From positions 28,831,501 to 28,895,500 of the forward strand of contig JASDFA010000010.1 in NCBI GenBank assembly GCA_035772735.1: a stretch of 64,000 nt of DNA. The letters run 5' to 3'. The notes under the pieces are model-generated. The model had not been told where the DNA came from, made no database searches, and worked only from the letters and a program-made list of their open reading frames with translations. Below are positions 23,181 to 36,100 of this stretch, piece by piece. Each line of letters starts with the position of its first letter. Within the stretch, counting starts at the first letter, position 1. Position numbers and translations under genes: made by a program. Source of the DNA: Datura wrightii (lineage: Eukaryota; Streptophyta; Magnoliopsida; Solanales; Solanaceae).

Positions 23181-24685
23181 AAGCCACCCCCTGCATCATG
23201 CAACACTCAACTTTCTCATAAATGTTAAGACTCAGCTTCCAATCTCTACTCATGGCATCAATTAAACATGCAAGATCCCTATATTGAGAAGCAGTTTATG
23301 CTAGCCATTTTCATTCACATGCCCTCATATTAGAACAAGGAAAATGTCCATTTTAAGAATTAAGGTTCACACACAATACGTGGACACAAGATCAAGAGAG
23401 AAAAGAAAGACACTCAACTTTTATAAAGACGTTCACTTGTTAAGCCACAACTATCATATGCTTGTCTTTATTCTCAAATGCTTTGTCTTTTGAAAATCTA
23501 GGTTGATAGCACAATAGGGTTTTCCTGAGCTTGTAATGTTGGTCCAAAAGGCTAGTAGGATACATGTAAGGAATTTAGTGGATCAATACCATCCTTGAAC
23601 ATACAATTTCAATTTTATTTTTCCTTTATGCTCCTTTCTTTTCCTTTCCTTTCCTTCCTTAACAACTTCCACAACCTAAAGTACCTTTTGAGAGTTTATT
23701 TCATTTTCTTCCTCTTTTCTTTTCTTTTCTTTTCTTTTTCTTCTCCTGTTTTCTTTTTTTCTTTTCCTTTTTTTTCTTTTCTCTTGCTTTTTCTTTTCCT
23801 ACTTAATATATCTTGGGTAATGGTCATTACAAGTATGTTACAAACAACGGTAAACAAGTCAATACAAAATAGCTATCCTAAAAATTTTTTTGGGAGGCAA
23901 TTTTTACAAATAGTTACATATACATGCATCAAGCTCATTTGCCACTACCACCTAAGTCAAAAAATACTATATTTAACTAAGAATGACTCAAACATACACT
24001 GGTACCTTCAAGAAAGTCACCTAGCCATCTATCACCAAGACCAATCACTACAACACTTAATTATATTATTATGCTAGATCAATAAAAATTAAGCCCCCGA
24101 GAAAGAATCATGGCTAAGAAAACCCGGAAGGACTCTAACATCTAAAAAAGAAAATAACTACTACATCTACATTAACTATGAAAGCAGAAATATTATTATA
24201 TATAACACATCAAAATCATCAAAAATCAATATCCATTAAAAACATCATTACGTCAAGCACTCATTACAAATCAAAAGTATAAGTCAACGTCATTACAAAC
24301 CAAAACAAAGTAACCCACACCCTTAATAAATAAATGTGCAGTGTCCTGAGTGCACGCAAAAAATAAAACACAGAGGTGCAAACAACTCCTTGGGGCGCTC
24401 AAAGTGAACTAGGGTACATCATGCGATACAAAATGAGGGACTAACACTAGAGTATTCGATATGGAAACTGATGTGATGACGACCTCGCCATTAATATTAG
24501 GCTGAATCCTCGCAAAAGCTAGTGACATCAACTTTTCATCCTATACGTCTGCAACCTCAGCAGGATCCATATTAGGGTCATCTTACTGTTGGAGGTCCTC
24601 CTCGTTTGTCTCCACTTCCCTCTCTAACTTATTCCTCTAGGTGGTAACAAACTGAGTGATAGGGCTCTCGCTAGTGATGTCTTGA
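23181..24685 (-). other. Unassigned retroelement remnant, left half
   Basis: No intact gene. On the minus strand, about 24685-24350 carries a broken acidic frame (ITSESPITQFVTT, EREVETNEED, DPNMDPAEVADV) that continues the frame seen at 34086-34570 across the inserted 9.4-kb element. Below it, to 23200, is AT-rich sequence with a long purine/pyrimidine tract and no frame, resembling the 3' UTR layout of the Athila element at 5254-7165. I infer the end of an env-like or other extra ORF plus a 3' UTR; the family is not certain. Confidence 0.45.
23625..23805. repeat. Polypyrimidine tract (TTTTC-rich)
   Basis: About 180 bp are almost only T and C on the plus strand, mostly TTTTC and TTTCC repeats, broken by one ACAACTTCC-like stretch. 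On the minus strand this is an A/G-rich run like the one at 6350-6440 in the Athila UTR. The ORF over it is a by-product of low complexity. Confidence 0.85.
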
Positions 24686-26806
24686 TGTCATGACCCGAAT
24701 GTACACCCGGATCGTAAACACGGGACAAGGAGCCCCCAGAGACCCCAAGTCTACCCAAGACATGAGAATATATCTAATTCATTCACATAAGCGGAAGACT
24801 CAATATAAGGAAATGAAATCATGAAATAATAACGGAGAAAGACAATACATGATCCATACATGACAGCTGAGTACAAATTATAGTCTGAAAAGCCTCTAAT
24901 CATGAAAGACGGGTTGATGGGACAATACCTACACTAATCCTACAATACTGAAACTGAAAGAGAACAATAGAGTCTAAACATATGGCTCTTGGAAGATGAG
25001 GACTCACCAAATAAGCTGATAACGAACTCTGAAGAGCTACTGAGGAGGGTGAGCCTGAGAGCCGGGTCCTGTATCATGAAACAATACAGCATAGAAAGTA
25101 TGCGATCAGTACGTGGAATGTACCAAGTATGCAAGGTAAGTAAAATAGACATTTAAAACATATAAAACTCATAAATGATCATAAGAATAGGACATCATGC
25201 TCATAACGTAAACATCATAACATAACATAAGGCTCAAGGTTTTCAAAACATTTGTAATACAAACATAATCATAATCATAGGAGAAAAGCTTTACTTAACA
25301 TAACTTGAGCCAAAATACATACTCATAAACATTCATAAATCATGAGGAGCAGTGGGAGATTCTCTTAACCGACATACCCCATATGAGCACACATGAAGTT
25401 TGACTTGTAAACCTAGTCTGGAGTCCATTCGTACCTTGCCAAGGATAGAACCATAAAAGGCGTGATATCACCATGAAAAGGGCCATTTGGGCCAGGGATA
25501 GTCACAAAGGAGGTCCTAACATACCTGCAGTTCCAAGTAGTTTATGATATCTGGGGCATAACCTGAGCCCCGAACCTACTCCGTGTTCGATACTACTCCC
25601 AAAACATATATAGTGCTCATAGTATAACATGCATGAATTCATGGGCTAGTTAAATCATGCTAATCATAAACATACATGTACATATGTGAACTAGCCATGA
25701 AACAAGGACCATAAGTCGGCCAAAACATAATTCATGAATCATAAAGTTCATACATACTTGAAGATCATACTTAGAACTTGAAATTCATAAAAATCATGAT
25801 GGGTAATTGATTAAATCTACATTTTAGATCATAATTCATGTTGGGCTCGTAAATATCATTAATGGAAAAGTAGATCATAAATCGATTCATCATGGGTGAT
25901 CCATAATTAGGCTTAATATCAAATGAATCCAACAATCGATAACATTAAAAATAAATTAAATTTACGAAAGCTGATCAAAACTCCATAGAATATGATAAGG
26001 TTCGAAAATCACAAAGTCCATGAACAATCATTAGATTTTTATATAAATCTACTTCAAAACCCAATAAATTTTTTTGATAGAATTTTCTTGAAATTGTAGA
26101 GAATGGGAGTGGGTGTGAAAGAAAAAACACATTGATGGCCTTACATACCTGAAAACAACTTATTCTTAACCTCCCTTGAATGCCCAAGAAGGAATTGGAA
26201 GGATTTGAAGAGGGAAACCTTGAATCACCCTTTGATCACCTATTTATACTCTTGCATTCATGAATGGAGACTTAGATTAAGTAATCCCCCTAAAAACCCA
26301 CCTTCCATAAGATAAAACGACGTTGTTTAGGTCCCTAGGACGAAGGAATTACGGAAAAGCCCTTACTAAAATTGTAGAGTTTTGCTGACTTCCAATCCCC
26401 ACGAGGGACTGGACGACTCGTGGCCAGGGCTAAAAACTCATGGCTTGGAGTCGTTTAGTGTACTATCCAATTCACTCAGGGGGCCTCACGAGGGACCCCA
26501 TGAATCGTGGTGGCTGACCACTACTCGTTGTCACTACCCGTGATCCCCACTGCCCCAAAACCTTACCCAACCTCTCAATCCATGCCACGGATAACCTCAC
26601 GAGTTGTGAGGTCTGACCACGAATTGTGGTCATGCTTGTGGCCTCACCCAACATTTTTCCAGGCCCTGCTTGACCACGTGTCACTTCACGACTCATGGTA
26701 ACTCCTCACGAGCCACTTCACAGATCTTTCTGTGATCTGGTGTGAAATTTTAGCTTTTCACCATTTTGACTTCCGAGTCTGATTCTTGGGTTCCCGGGAT
26801 ACAACA
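24686..26806 (-). repeat. 3' LTR of the complete element (2121 bp)
   Basis: On the minus strand it starts TGTTGTATCCCGGG at 26806 and ends GGGTCATGACA at 24686. Palindromes lie at 26400-26720, including TGACCACGA-A-TTGTGGTCA at 26614-26632. The promoter-like conserved block is at 25075-25140. The middle part (25341-26085) is almost identical to the 5' LTR, while both sides differ far more. Confidence 0.92.
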
Positions 26807-27051
26807 ATATCTCCCTCTTGGAACATTCATCCTCGAATGTTAGAAACACACAGAAAACTCAGAAACATGCAATCATCACATGCAAATACTGATCATTTAA
26901 ACTGAAAACTAACGGAATGACTACCTTTGAAAAGAACTACATAACTGAACGGAATTCAGACATCACATACATCTATCATAACATAAATCAAACTTGTGCA
27001 CATGAACTGAACATGGAAACTTATTAGAGAATTAGGGCAAAAACTGATACC

Positions 27052-30000
27052 TCAAACTAAAACTAAGCCGGTAGGGAATAGGTGAGGGTATTTAGCCATC
27101 ATATCCGCTTCGGCTTCCCTCATAGCTCCCTCAACATGCTGATTTCTTCATAGCACCTTTACGGAAGCTACTTCTTTGTTCCTCAGCCTCCGACCTGATG
27201 ATCCAAGATTGCTACTAGAATTTCCTCATAACTAAGGCTATCTCTCACACCAACACTTTCCATTGAGACAACTAAAGCTAGATCACCCAAGCACTTTTTC
27301 AAGAGCGATACATGAAAGATTAGATGAACTGAAGATAACTCTAATGGAAAGTCCAACACATACGCTACCTTACCAACTCTTCTCAAAACCCGGTAGGGAA
27401 CAACATAGCAGGGACTGAGTTTTCCTTTCTTTCCAAACTGCATGACTCCCTTCAGAGGATACACCTTAAGAAATACCCAATCGTCCACCTCGAACTCCAA
27501 CTCTCTCCTTCTCACATCAACATATGACTTTTGACGACTCTAGGCGGTTTTCAACCTGTCCCTTATCAACTGAACCTTCACCACAACCTCATGAACGGAA
27601 TTTGGCCCTACCATAGCTGCCTCACCAACCTCAAACCATCTGATAGGCGATCTACATCTCTGCCCATTGAGAGCTTCGAATGGTGCCATTTGGTTATTGG
27701 ACCGATAGATGTTATTGCAAGCAAACTTGATTAGGGGCAAGTGATCATCTAAACTACCTTTGAAGTCCATCACACATGCTCTCAACCAGTCCTCGAGAGT
27801 TTGAATTGTCCGCTCTGCCTAGCCATCTGTTAGGGATGAAAGGCTGTGCTAAGCTTAACCTGAGTCCTAAGACCTTTCTGAAACAACTGCCAAAACTGAG
27901 AGGTAAACTGAGTACCTTGATCTGTGATAATAGACAAGGGCACTCCACGTAATCGCACCAACTCTCGGATATACAGTTTGGCATAATCATCTGCCGAATC
28001 TGTAGTTTTGACCGGTAGAAAGCGTTCAGTCTTATTCAACTTGTCTACCACCATCCATATAGAATCATACTATTGGCGAGTAAGAAGTAAGCCTGTAACA
28101 AAATCCATATTAACCTCTTCCCACTTCCGAGTGGGAATTCTAATATCTTGAAGTACTCCTCCCGTCCTATGATGCTCAACCTTCACTTGCTGACAGTTTG
28201 GGCATTTGGCTACGAATTTTGCAATATTCTTCTTCATGACATCCCACCAACAGATTTCTTGTAAGTCATGATACATTTTGGTGGCACCTAGAAGGATAGA
28301 ATACCTGAAGCCATGGGCCTCATGCAAGATCCGGCTCCTCAAACCGTCAATATCGGGAACACATAAGTTACCCTGATACCGGAGCATACCATCTCCCCCT
28401 TGGGAGAAAACCTCCACCTTCTGACTTCGAACAGCTTCCTTCAGCTTTACCAAAATCGGATCTTCATCTTGTCTAGCTTTCACATCAATCAATGAGGACG
28501 ATTTTGATCCATTTTGCACAACAACACTGCCATCGGTTAAGTCGACCAACCTAACTCCCAACCTTGCAAGTCGATGTACATCTTTCACCAGCTCCTTCCT
28601 TCCCTCATCCACATGGGACACACTCTCCATAGAGAGCCTACTAAGTGCATCCGCTACCATGTTAGTGTTTCCTGTATGGTAAAGAACACTCATATCATAG
28701 TCTTTGAGTAGCTCTAACCACCTCCTTTGTCGTAGATTGAGGTCCTTCTGCATGAACACGTATTTTAAGATATTATGGTCCATCAATACATCTATGTGGA
28801 CCCCATACAAGTAATGTCGCCATATTTTCAACGCGAAAACCACTGCTACCAACTCTAGATCATGGTTTGGGTAATTCTTCTCATGGATCTTTAATTGCCT
28901 GGAGGCATATGCTATTACCTTTCCCGGTGCATCAATACACACCCGATCCCGATTCTTGAAGCATCCCAATACACAACAAAACGATTCGTACCCATGGGTT
29001 GGGTCAACAATAGTCCTGAAGTAAGTCGAGCCTTCAGATCTTGGAATCTTCTTTCAGAAGACTGACCATTGGAATTTCACCTTCTTTTGAGTCAATTTGG
29101 TCAAAGGTGATGCAATAGATGAAAATCCCTCCACAAATCTCCGGTAGTAGCCCACTAAGCCCAAAAAGCTCCTGATGTTTGAAGGGTTCACCGGTGTAGG
29201 CAAATTCTTTAATGCCTCCATCTTCTAAGAATCCACCTTTATGCCTTCAGTTGAAACCACATGACCCAAGAATGCTACCGAATTTAATCAGAACTTGCAC
29301 TTGCTGAATTTGGCATATAGCTGGCCCGGAATAGCCTTGCTTTCACGTTCCCCCTCTTTCCTTAGATCAGGTTAGCACTTATGCTGCTTCACGCAACTAT
29401 ATTCAATCAATTGAGTAAAGAGGGCAATTGAATCAGTCGTCATCACTATCCTTGAGGGTCTGAAGTACTACTCTCAGATGAGCTGCATGCTCCTCCTTGT
29501 TCCTGGAGTATATCAAGATGTCGTCGATGAACACGATCACGAACATGTCCAGATATGCCTTGAACAATAAATTCGTAATGACCATATTGAGTCTTGAAAG
29601 TAGTTTTTGGATTGTCTCTCTCCCTAACCCTAAGCTAGTGATACCCGGACCTGAGATCTATCTTGGAGAAACATTTGGCACCCTGAAGCTGATCAAATAA
29701 GTTATCAGTCCTAGGTAAAGGGTATTTGTTCATGTTGGTGACCTTGTTCAACTTCTTATAATCAATACACATTCGAAGAGAACCATCTTTCTTCTGGACG
29801 AATAGGACTGGCACACTCCATGGAGACTTACTCGATCTAATGAAACCCTTATCTAACAAGTCCTTCAACTAATCCTTCAATTTCTCTAGCTCGGCGGGAG
29901 CCATCCTGTATGGAGGAATAGAGATAGTTTGCGTATGGGTAATAGGTCAATACCAAAATCAATTTCCCTCTCAGGAGGAACACCTGCCAAATCATTGGGA

Positions 30001-30107
30001 AAGACCTCCGGATACTCACACACCACCGAAACTAACTGGATAGTTGGGGCCTCGGACACAACATCCTTAACCCTGACTAGGTGATACATGCAGCCCTTAG
30101 AAATCAT
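27052..30107 (-). pseudogene. pol: Tekay-like pol of the complete element
   Basis: The protease-RT linker is at 29886-30107 (VCEYPEVFPNDLAGVPPEREIDFGIDLLP). The RT fingers are at 29635-29868 (RSSKSPWSVPVLFVQKKDGSLRMCIDYKKLNK). The palm motif SFGLTNAPAAF is lost in a deletion of about 60 bp at 29566, while the IDDILIYS box nearby survives. A 124-bp foreign piece interrupts RT at 29325-29448. RNase H and the integrase N-terminus form one 299-codon frame (28070-28969) with LHEAHGFRYSILLGATKMYHD and AKCPNCQQ. The core keeps ITDQGTQF and, after a one-base frameshift near 27830, the Glu of AERT. The C-terminal part (27183-27515) and the chromodomain end KYPHLFPTG (stop at 27052-27054) follow. Confidence 0.92.
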
Positions 30108-30219
30108 TTTCCTAGCCTTAAGATATGAAATAAACTGACCGGCTGGTACAGCTGAATTATGCTTCTACTCCAAAACTAACTCACCCGAAAATTGGAATTC
30201 CACCGCACAGGTCCTACAA

Positions 30220-31756
30220 TTAACCGAAGCATAACATGCAAAACAACCAATACATACCCAGAATGATGTCAGAGTCATTCATAGCTAACTCTACTAAGTC
30301 TGCGAAGGTGACCCTATGCAATACTGTAATGGGGCAACCTCTATTCACCCACCTAGCTACAACTGAATCACCGACTGGAGTAGAGACTAAGATAGGTTCT
30401 AATAGGATTTCAGTGTTAACTCCAAAACTACTAGCAATATAAGGGGTCACAAATGACAAAGTAGCTCCTAGATATAGCAAGAAATAAGCATCAAAATGGA
30501 AGACTTGCAACATACCACTGACCACATCTGGTGAAGCCTCCTGCTCCTGGCAGGATACTAAAGAATAAAACCTATTTTGGCGCTGACTACTTGCTATGCT
30601 AGCCGAGGCATCACGCTGAGGGGGACGTGCTACTGGAGCGACTGAACTGGCTTCTGGCATACGAGCTCCACCAACCCCTAATCTGGCTGAAGGAAAATCT
30701 CTGAGTCTGTGTCCGGGCTTTCCACACCCGAAACAAGCATCCAAGACAACTAGGCACCTCCCAAGGTGATTTTTTCCACACCCCACACAAAATGGGAAAG
30801 AACGCTCCACCTGCATGCTACCCTGGCCTCTTGACCCTACAGCTATGCTCCTCTAATCCCCTCTGAATCTAGATGGCGTGCTGACCGCTGATAAAGCTGG
30901 ACCGATAGACCTATACTGGGACTGCTAACGTTGTCTGCCCCCTGACCTAACTTGAGAAGTTCCATAGCTATCGTTCTTGGCCCTCTTGGCCTCCTTCTGC
31001 CTATGGTAGACTAAATCCATCTGCTGTGCATGCAACACAATATGGGGAAAGTAGATATCCTGATGCAACATGGCGATCCTGCAATCCTTATCCAAATAAT
31101 CCACCACCCCATGAACAAAATGACTCACCCGAGCCCTCTGGTCCGCCACCAACTCTAGAGCATATTTGGATAATCGGGTGAAATCCAATGCGTACTCCTG
31201 AATGGATATGTCACCCTATTTCATATTAAAAAACTCGGCCACCTTGAGCTCCCTCATCTCCCGAGGGAAGAACCGATCCAAAAATGCCGCGTGGAACTCT
31301 TCCCGACCTACCGGGCCTGTACCCACTACCCTCGCATCTCTCCACTACTTGAACCATATGTGAGCCACCCCCTTTAGCTGATAAGAGGTCAAGTCAACAC
31401 ATTCCCCATTGTTCACCCCCATAACCTGGGTGATTGTCAGAATCTCCTCAATGAAATCGTGTAGATCCTCCCCACCTTTGACCCCAGAACTCAGGAGGAT
31501 TCATCCTTAAGAAATACTTTACCCTAGCCGCTGCTGCATTCCTATTTTGAGGGTAATGCACCACTATCTGATTATGAACCTGGGCAGCCATGGCCTGTGC
31601 CAACATCTGAATTGCAACCCTAAACTTAGCATGGGCAGCTAGCTCTGGTGTGTGCTCCTCATGAACGGGTGGGGCTGGCTGATGCCCATCACCATTGGCA
31701 CCCTCATGACCGTTTCCGTTGCCATTTCTTCAGACATTCACTCAGCGTGGAGGCAT
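30220..31756 (-). pseudogene. gag: gag and protease of the complete Tekay-like element
   Basis: The start codon equivalent is the ATG at 31756-31754; codons 5 and 9 are both TGA, probably from CGA arginine codons. The capsid region includes NAAAARVKYFLRMNPPEF and, at 30925-31188, LDFTRLSKYALELVADQRARVSHFVHG. The nucleocapsid part has CVGCGKNHLGRC and a zinc knuckle CFGCGKPGHRLRDF whose fourth ligand Cys is Phe. The protease follows (30220-30560) with YLGATLSFVTPYIASSFGV, where the catalytic aspartate of D-P-G is replaced by Tyr-Leu. Gag packages RNA and builds the particle; the protease matures it. Neither could work here without correction. Confidence 0.9.
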
Positions 31757-31948
31757 GATTCTGCAAACACGAACAACACGAATTAGAAGGATAGAAAGAC
31801 TTTTCATCGCACTTCATAGATCAAGAAAGAACGGAACATTTCCTAAATGTCTAGTAGCCTCTTCGTCATAAGTGTGGCGCGCTTCACACCCATGAAAAAG
31901 ACTCTACTTAACATGGCTTTCAGACACCCTAGAACACTTCAAACCTAT

Positions 31949-31961
31949 TGCTTTGATACCA
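31949..31961 (-). other. Primer binding site, initiator Met tRNA type
   Basis: Minus-strand TGGTATCAAAGC lies four bases from the LTR end. The usual plant sequence is TGGTATCAGAGC, so there is one mismatch. It marks the end of the internal region and the orientation of the element. Confidence 0.85.
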
Positions 31962-31965
31962 AGTT

Positions 31966-34085
31966 TGTCACCACCCGAACGTACACCTGGATTGTAAACA
32001 CGGGACAAGGAGTCCCAAGAGACCCCAAGTTGACCCATGGTATGAGAATACATCTAATTCACTCACATAAGTAGAAGACTCAATGTATGAAATGAAATTA
32101 TGACATTATAACAGAGAAAGATAATACATGATCCATACATGATGGCTGAGTATAATTTATGGTCTGAACAACCTCTAATCATGAAAGACAGGTTGATGGG
32201 ACAATACCCCAACTAACCCTAGAATACTGAAATTTAAAGAGGACAATAAAGTTTGAACATATGGCCCTCGGACCTTGAGGACTAACCAAATAAGCTGATA
32301 ACAAACTCTGAAGAGCTACTGAGGAGGGTGAGCCTGAGAGCCTAGTCCTATATCATGAAACAATATAGCACAGAAAGTATGCGGTCAGTACGTAGAATGT
32401 ACCGAGTATGCAAGGTAAGCAAAACAGACATTTAAAACTTATAAAACTCATAAATGATCATAAGAGTAGGACTTCATGCTCATAACGTAAACATTGTAAC
32501 ACAACATAAGGCTCAAGGTTTTCAAAACATTCCTAATACAAATGGAATCATAATCATGGGGGAAAAGATTTACTTAACATGACTTTAGCCAAAATACATA
32601 CTCATAAATAATCATAAATCATGAGGAGCAGTGGGAGATTCTCTTAACCGACATACCCCATATGAGCACACATGAAGTTTGACTTGTAAACCTAGTCTGG
32701 AGTCCATTCGTACCTTGCCAAGGATAGAACCATAAAAGGCGTAATATCACCATGAAAAGGGCCATTTGGGCCAGGGATAGTCACAAAGGAGGTCCTAACA
32801 TACCTGTAGTTCCAAGTAGTTTATGATATCTGGGGCATAACCTGAGCCCCGAACCTACTCCGTGTTCGATACTACTCCCAAAACATATATAGTGCTCATA
32901 GTATAACATGCATGAATTCATGGGCTAGTTAAATCATGCTAATCATAAACATACATGTACATATGTGAACTAGCCATGAAACAAGGACCATAAGTCGGCC
33001 AAAACATAATTCATGAATCATAAAGTTCATACATACTTGTAGATCATACTTAGAACTTGAAATTCATAAAAATCATGATGGGTAATTGATTAAATCTACA
33101 TTTTAGATCATAATTCATGTTGGGCTCGTAAATATCATTAATGGAAAAGTAGATCATAAATCGATTCATCATGGGTCATCCATAATTAGGCTTAATATCA
33201 AAAGAATCCAACAATCGATAACATTAAAAATAAATTAAATTTACGAAAGCTGATCAAAACTCCATAGAATACGATAAGGTTCGAAAATCACAAAGTCCAT
33301 GAACAATCATTAGATTTTTATATAAATCTACTTCAAAACCCAATAAATGTTTTTGATAGAATTTTCTTTAAATTATAGATAATGGGCATGGGTGTGAAAG
33401 GAAACACTCATTGATGGTATTATATACCTGAAAACAACTGATTCTTAACCTCCATTGAATGCCCAAGAAGGAATTAGAAGGATTTGAAGAGGGAAGCCTT
33501 GAATCACCCTTTCATCGCCTTTCTACACTCTTGTATACATAAATGAAGACTTAGATAAACTTATCCCCCTATAAACCCACCTTTAATAAGCTAAAACGAC
33601 GTAGTTTAGGGCACTAGGACATAGAAATTAAGAAAAAGCCCTTACTAAAATTGCAGAATTTTGCTGACTGCCAGTCCCCACTAGGGACTGGACGACTCGT
33701 GACCTGGGCTAACAACTCGTGGCCTGGAGTCGTTGAGTCTACTGCCCAATTCACTCAGGGGACCCCACGAGGGACCCCACCAATTGTAGTGGCTGACCAC
33801 TACTCGTGGTCACCACCCGTTATCCCCACTGCCCCAAAACCATAGCCAACCTCTCAATCCATGCCACGGATGACCTCATGAGTTGTCAAGTCTGACCACG
33901 ACTCATGGTCATGCTCGTGGTCTCACCCAAAACTTTGCCAGGCCCTTCTTGACCACAAGTCACTTCACGACTCGTGGTCACTCCTCACGAGCCACTTCAC
34001 GGATCGTTCTGTGATCTGGTGTAAAATTTCAGCTTTTCACCATTTTTACTTTCGGGTCTGATCCTTGGGTTCCCGGGGTATAACA
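31966..34085 (-). repeat. 5' LTR of the complete element (2120 bp)
   Basis: Starts TGTTATACCCCGGG at 34085 (minus strand) and ends GGGTGGTGACA at 31966. Palindromes lie at 33680-34000, including TGACCACGA-C-TCATGGTCA at 33893-33911. The conserved promoter-like block is at about 32350-32425. The ORFs overlapping it have no coding signal. Confidence 0.92.
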
Positions 34086-34570
34086 CCTGATAGGTGCATC
34101 TCTAGGAGGTGCATCTAGTTATGGAGACTCTATGAAAATAGGACTCTAAGAGGAGATCCCAGAAGACAGGTAAGAGGCTGGGTACTGTAGACAACCAGCA
34201 AATCAATCTTCATATCCTCAATTGGAGGACCTCTGATCTGCAGCTTAAGTACTACTACTCTAATCTTCTCCAAATCGGATTGGAGGCTCATAATATCTGT
34301 CTGGATAGGGCCTCTCTTAATATGTGTCACCCTGGTCTTACTAGACTCAACTTTAGGTAGTGCTGTCTATTGGGTGATGAGAAGTGAATCCCGCTAAGGT
34401 TGCAGAGCCTTCTCCACAACTTTGGCCATGAATGTAGGCAATTCATTAATCAACTGGGCGTGCTAGCTCTCTTTCCTCTATAATCTCGCAACAAAGCTGT
34501 AAAATTCTCCTTTGTAAGATAGACTGATCCACTCAGTGCTCTCAGGATAGATGTGGTCCAAATGGGACCG
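34086..34570 (-). pseudogene. Unassigned retroelement ORF remnant, right half
   Basis: The minus-strand frame contains LTKENFTALLRDYRGK, a stretch with INELPTFMAKVVEKAL in a neighbouring frame, and THIKRGPIQTDIMSLQSDLEKIRVVVLKLQIRGPP, which is predicted to be helical. It continues past the inserted element into 24685-24350 with an acidic tail. I do not recognise a named domain. Its place next to an Athila-type LTR and its basic-to-acidic layout suggest an extra ORF of a large Gypsy element, but this is inference. Frameshifts and stops show it is not functional. Confidence 0.4.
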
Positions 34571-36100
34571 TGTTGCATCCAAATATACACGCAAGTGTAC
34601 GCAGTTGTACAAGTAATACAGTGGCTCTTGCAAGCCGGATGTAGAACCCACAAGGACTTGTGAATTAGAAAATATCCAATTCGGGTAACACTATGAAATT
34701 CAAAAAGTGCGATTTTTACCAAGAATATATTAATTTTTATCTAATTTTAAGGTAAACAATAAAAGCAAGGACGTAATGAAATGGTTTGTAATCAAAATTA
34801 GGAGGATTCCAGGGTAAAGGAATAATTAGAAATCATGTTTAGCAATAATTTCACACTAGCCAAGTTGATTATCTTGGCAGTTGATTCACAGGGTTGATTT
34901 TATGATTCGGGAACGTCCATCCTCTAATCGTCTATCCAAATTGGCCTCACAACTACATCATTGAGCAGGGATGTGATAACCCAATTCGAACACATTTAGG
35001 TGTCATCCCATTTTGTAACCAAGTGAGGCGTATTAGGTATATTCCTATCGTAAATGCAAATCTAAATCCTTAATTATTAAAGATAACATCTCACTCCTCA
35101 CATTCTTCATTCTATTCTATTGTTTCTCCTTCGGGGTTTGCACAAGAATTAATGATATATTCTAATGGTCGTGAATCATTAAATAGTATAATCAAGAATC
35201 AAGAACAACAAATATGACAAACAACTCAAACCAATTAAACAATATGCTATACAATCATACTTTGTAGCTTCAACCCTAGAATGAGGGTTCTTAGCCACTC
35301 ATAGTCATACACGAAATTACAAATTTGTAAAAGTTCACGTAATAATAAAAAGTGTAAAATAAAAGAGAAAGAATCCTAATTTTAAGACTCCTCGATGTTG
35401 TACTTCACTTCCAAGCCGTTCTCCCTCCTAAAATAAAAGCTAAGTATCCCATTTATAGTGTGTGGGAGTTGTAGCCAAGATTGACCATCCTTTGTGGCAC
35501 TTGGACATCGCGGAGTCTAACCCTCCATGGCACGGCCTCAACGCGGTAAGGCAGCCTCCATGACATGCTACCATCATGGAAGCCCACAATTTTGGATAGT
35601 CCTTTCTTGTCCAAATTGATTCCTTGCTCCATGCCACGGCCTTGAACGCCCTAATGCTTCTTTGTGGCACGAAGTTGACTCCAAATGCGCTTCTTAGCTT
35701 GTCTCACATTCCATAATCTATCCCTTAGCATTTATTTTCAAGATTAGGACCGTTGTTTTCAAATTAAGTTCAATCCATAAGTAATTCCAACCTACAAAAA
35801 TGCCTAATCACACAAGTTAGTTCATGGACGCAATTTAATCAAAACATATGAGATTACGATTGAATTAGTTCACAAACAAAGATATAATATGGGTATAAAA
35901 TGGAACTGGACACATAAACATGCCCAAGATCACCACCTCACACTTAAATCCTTGTTCATCCTCAAACAACTCTTTTATATCCCATGCTACAAGGAAAGCT
36001 TTATCATTATCAATTGAAACAAGATCACTCAAGTTATGACTACAATGACTAACATAGATGACAAGTTCTTATCAAGCTTGTTTTATTTAACACATTTAAA
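34571..36100 (-). mobile_element. Athila-type LTR (34571-35932) with polypurine tract and UTR stub
   Basis: On the minus strand the LTR begins TGATCTTGGGCATG at 35932, matching the start of the LTR at 7166, and ends ATGCAACA at 34571 after a GTACACTTGCGTG-like motif. Directly upstream (35933-35952 plus strand) is the reverse complement of the tract GGATTTAAGTGTG, followed by UTR sequence. GC-rich repeat words like those in the + strand Athila (CATCGCGGAG, CCATGGCACGGCCT) lie at 35510-35660. The rest of the element is gone. Length 1362 bp against 1457 bp for the other copy. Confidence 0.85.

Larger units (their letters stand above)
24686..34085 (-). mobile_element. Complete-structure Tekay-like chromovirus (9.4 kb)
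   Basis: It has both LTRs (24686-26806 and 31966-34085, 2121 and 2120 bp), a purine tract beside the 3' LTR, pol, gag and a primer site beside the 5' LTR. Flanks are CTTGA (24681-24685) and CCTGA (34086-34090), a 5-bp target duplication with one transition. The reading frame of the target sequence continues across the insertion. The element is dead: it has gag stop codons, a protease active-site loss, an RT deletion and an insertion in RT. Confidence 0.95.

Noticed and set aside
23595..24077. 160-codon + strand ORF rich in Phe, Ser and Leu that looks like a membrane protein
   Set aside because: It lies over a TTTTC polypyrimidine tract; the hydrophobic residues come from low-complexity DNA, with no homology-like motif.
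34571..35932. Solo LTR
   Set aside because: The right side carries the polypurine tract and UTR of the element rather than a target duplication, so it is an LTR with internal sequence.
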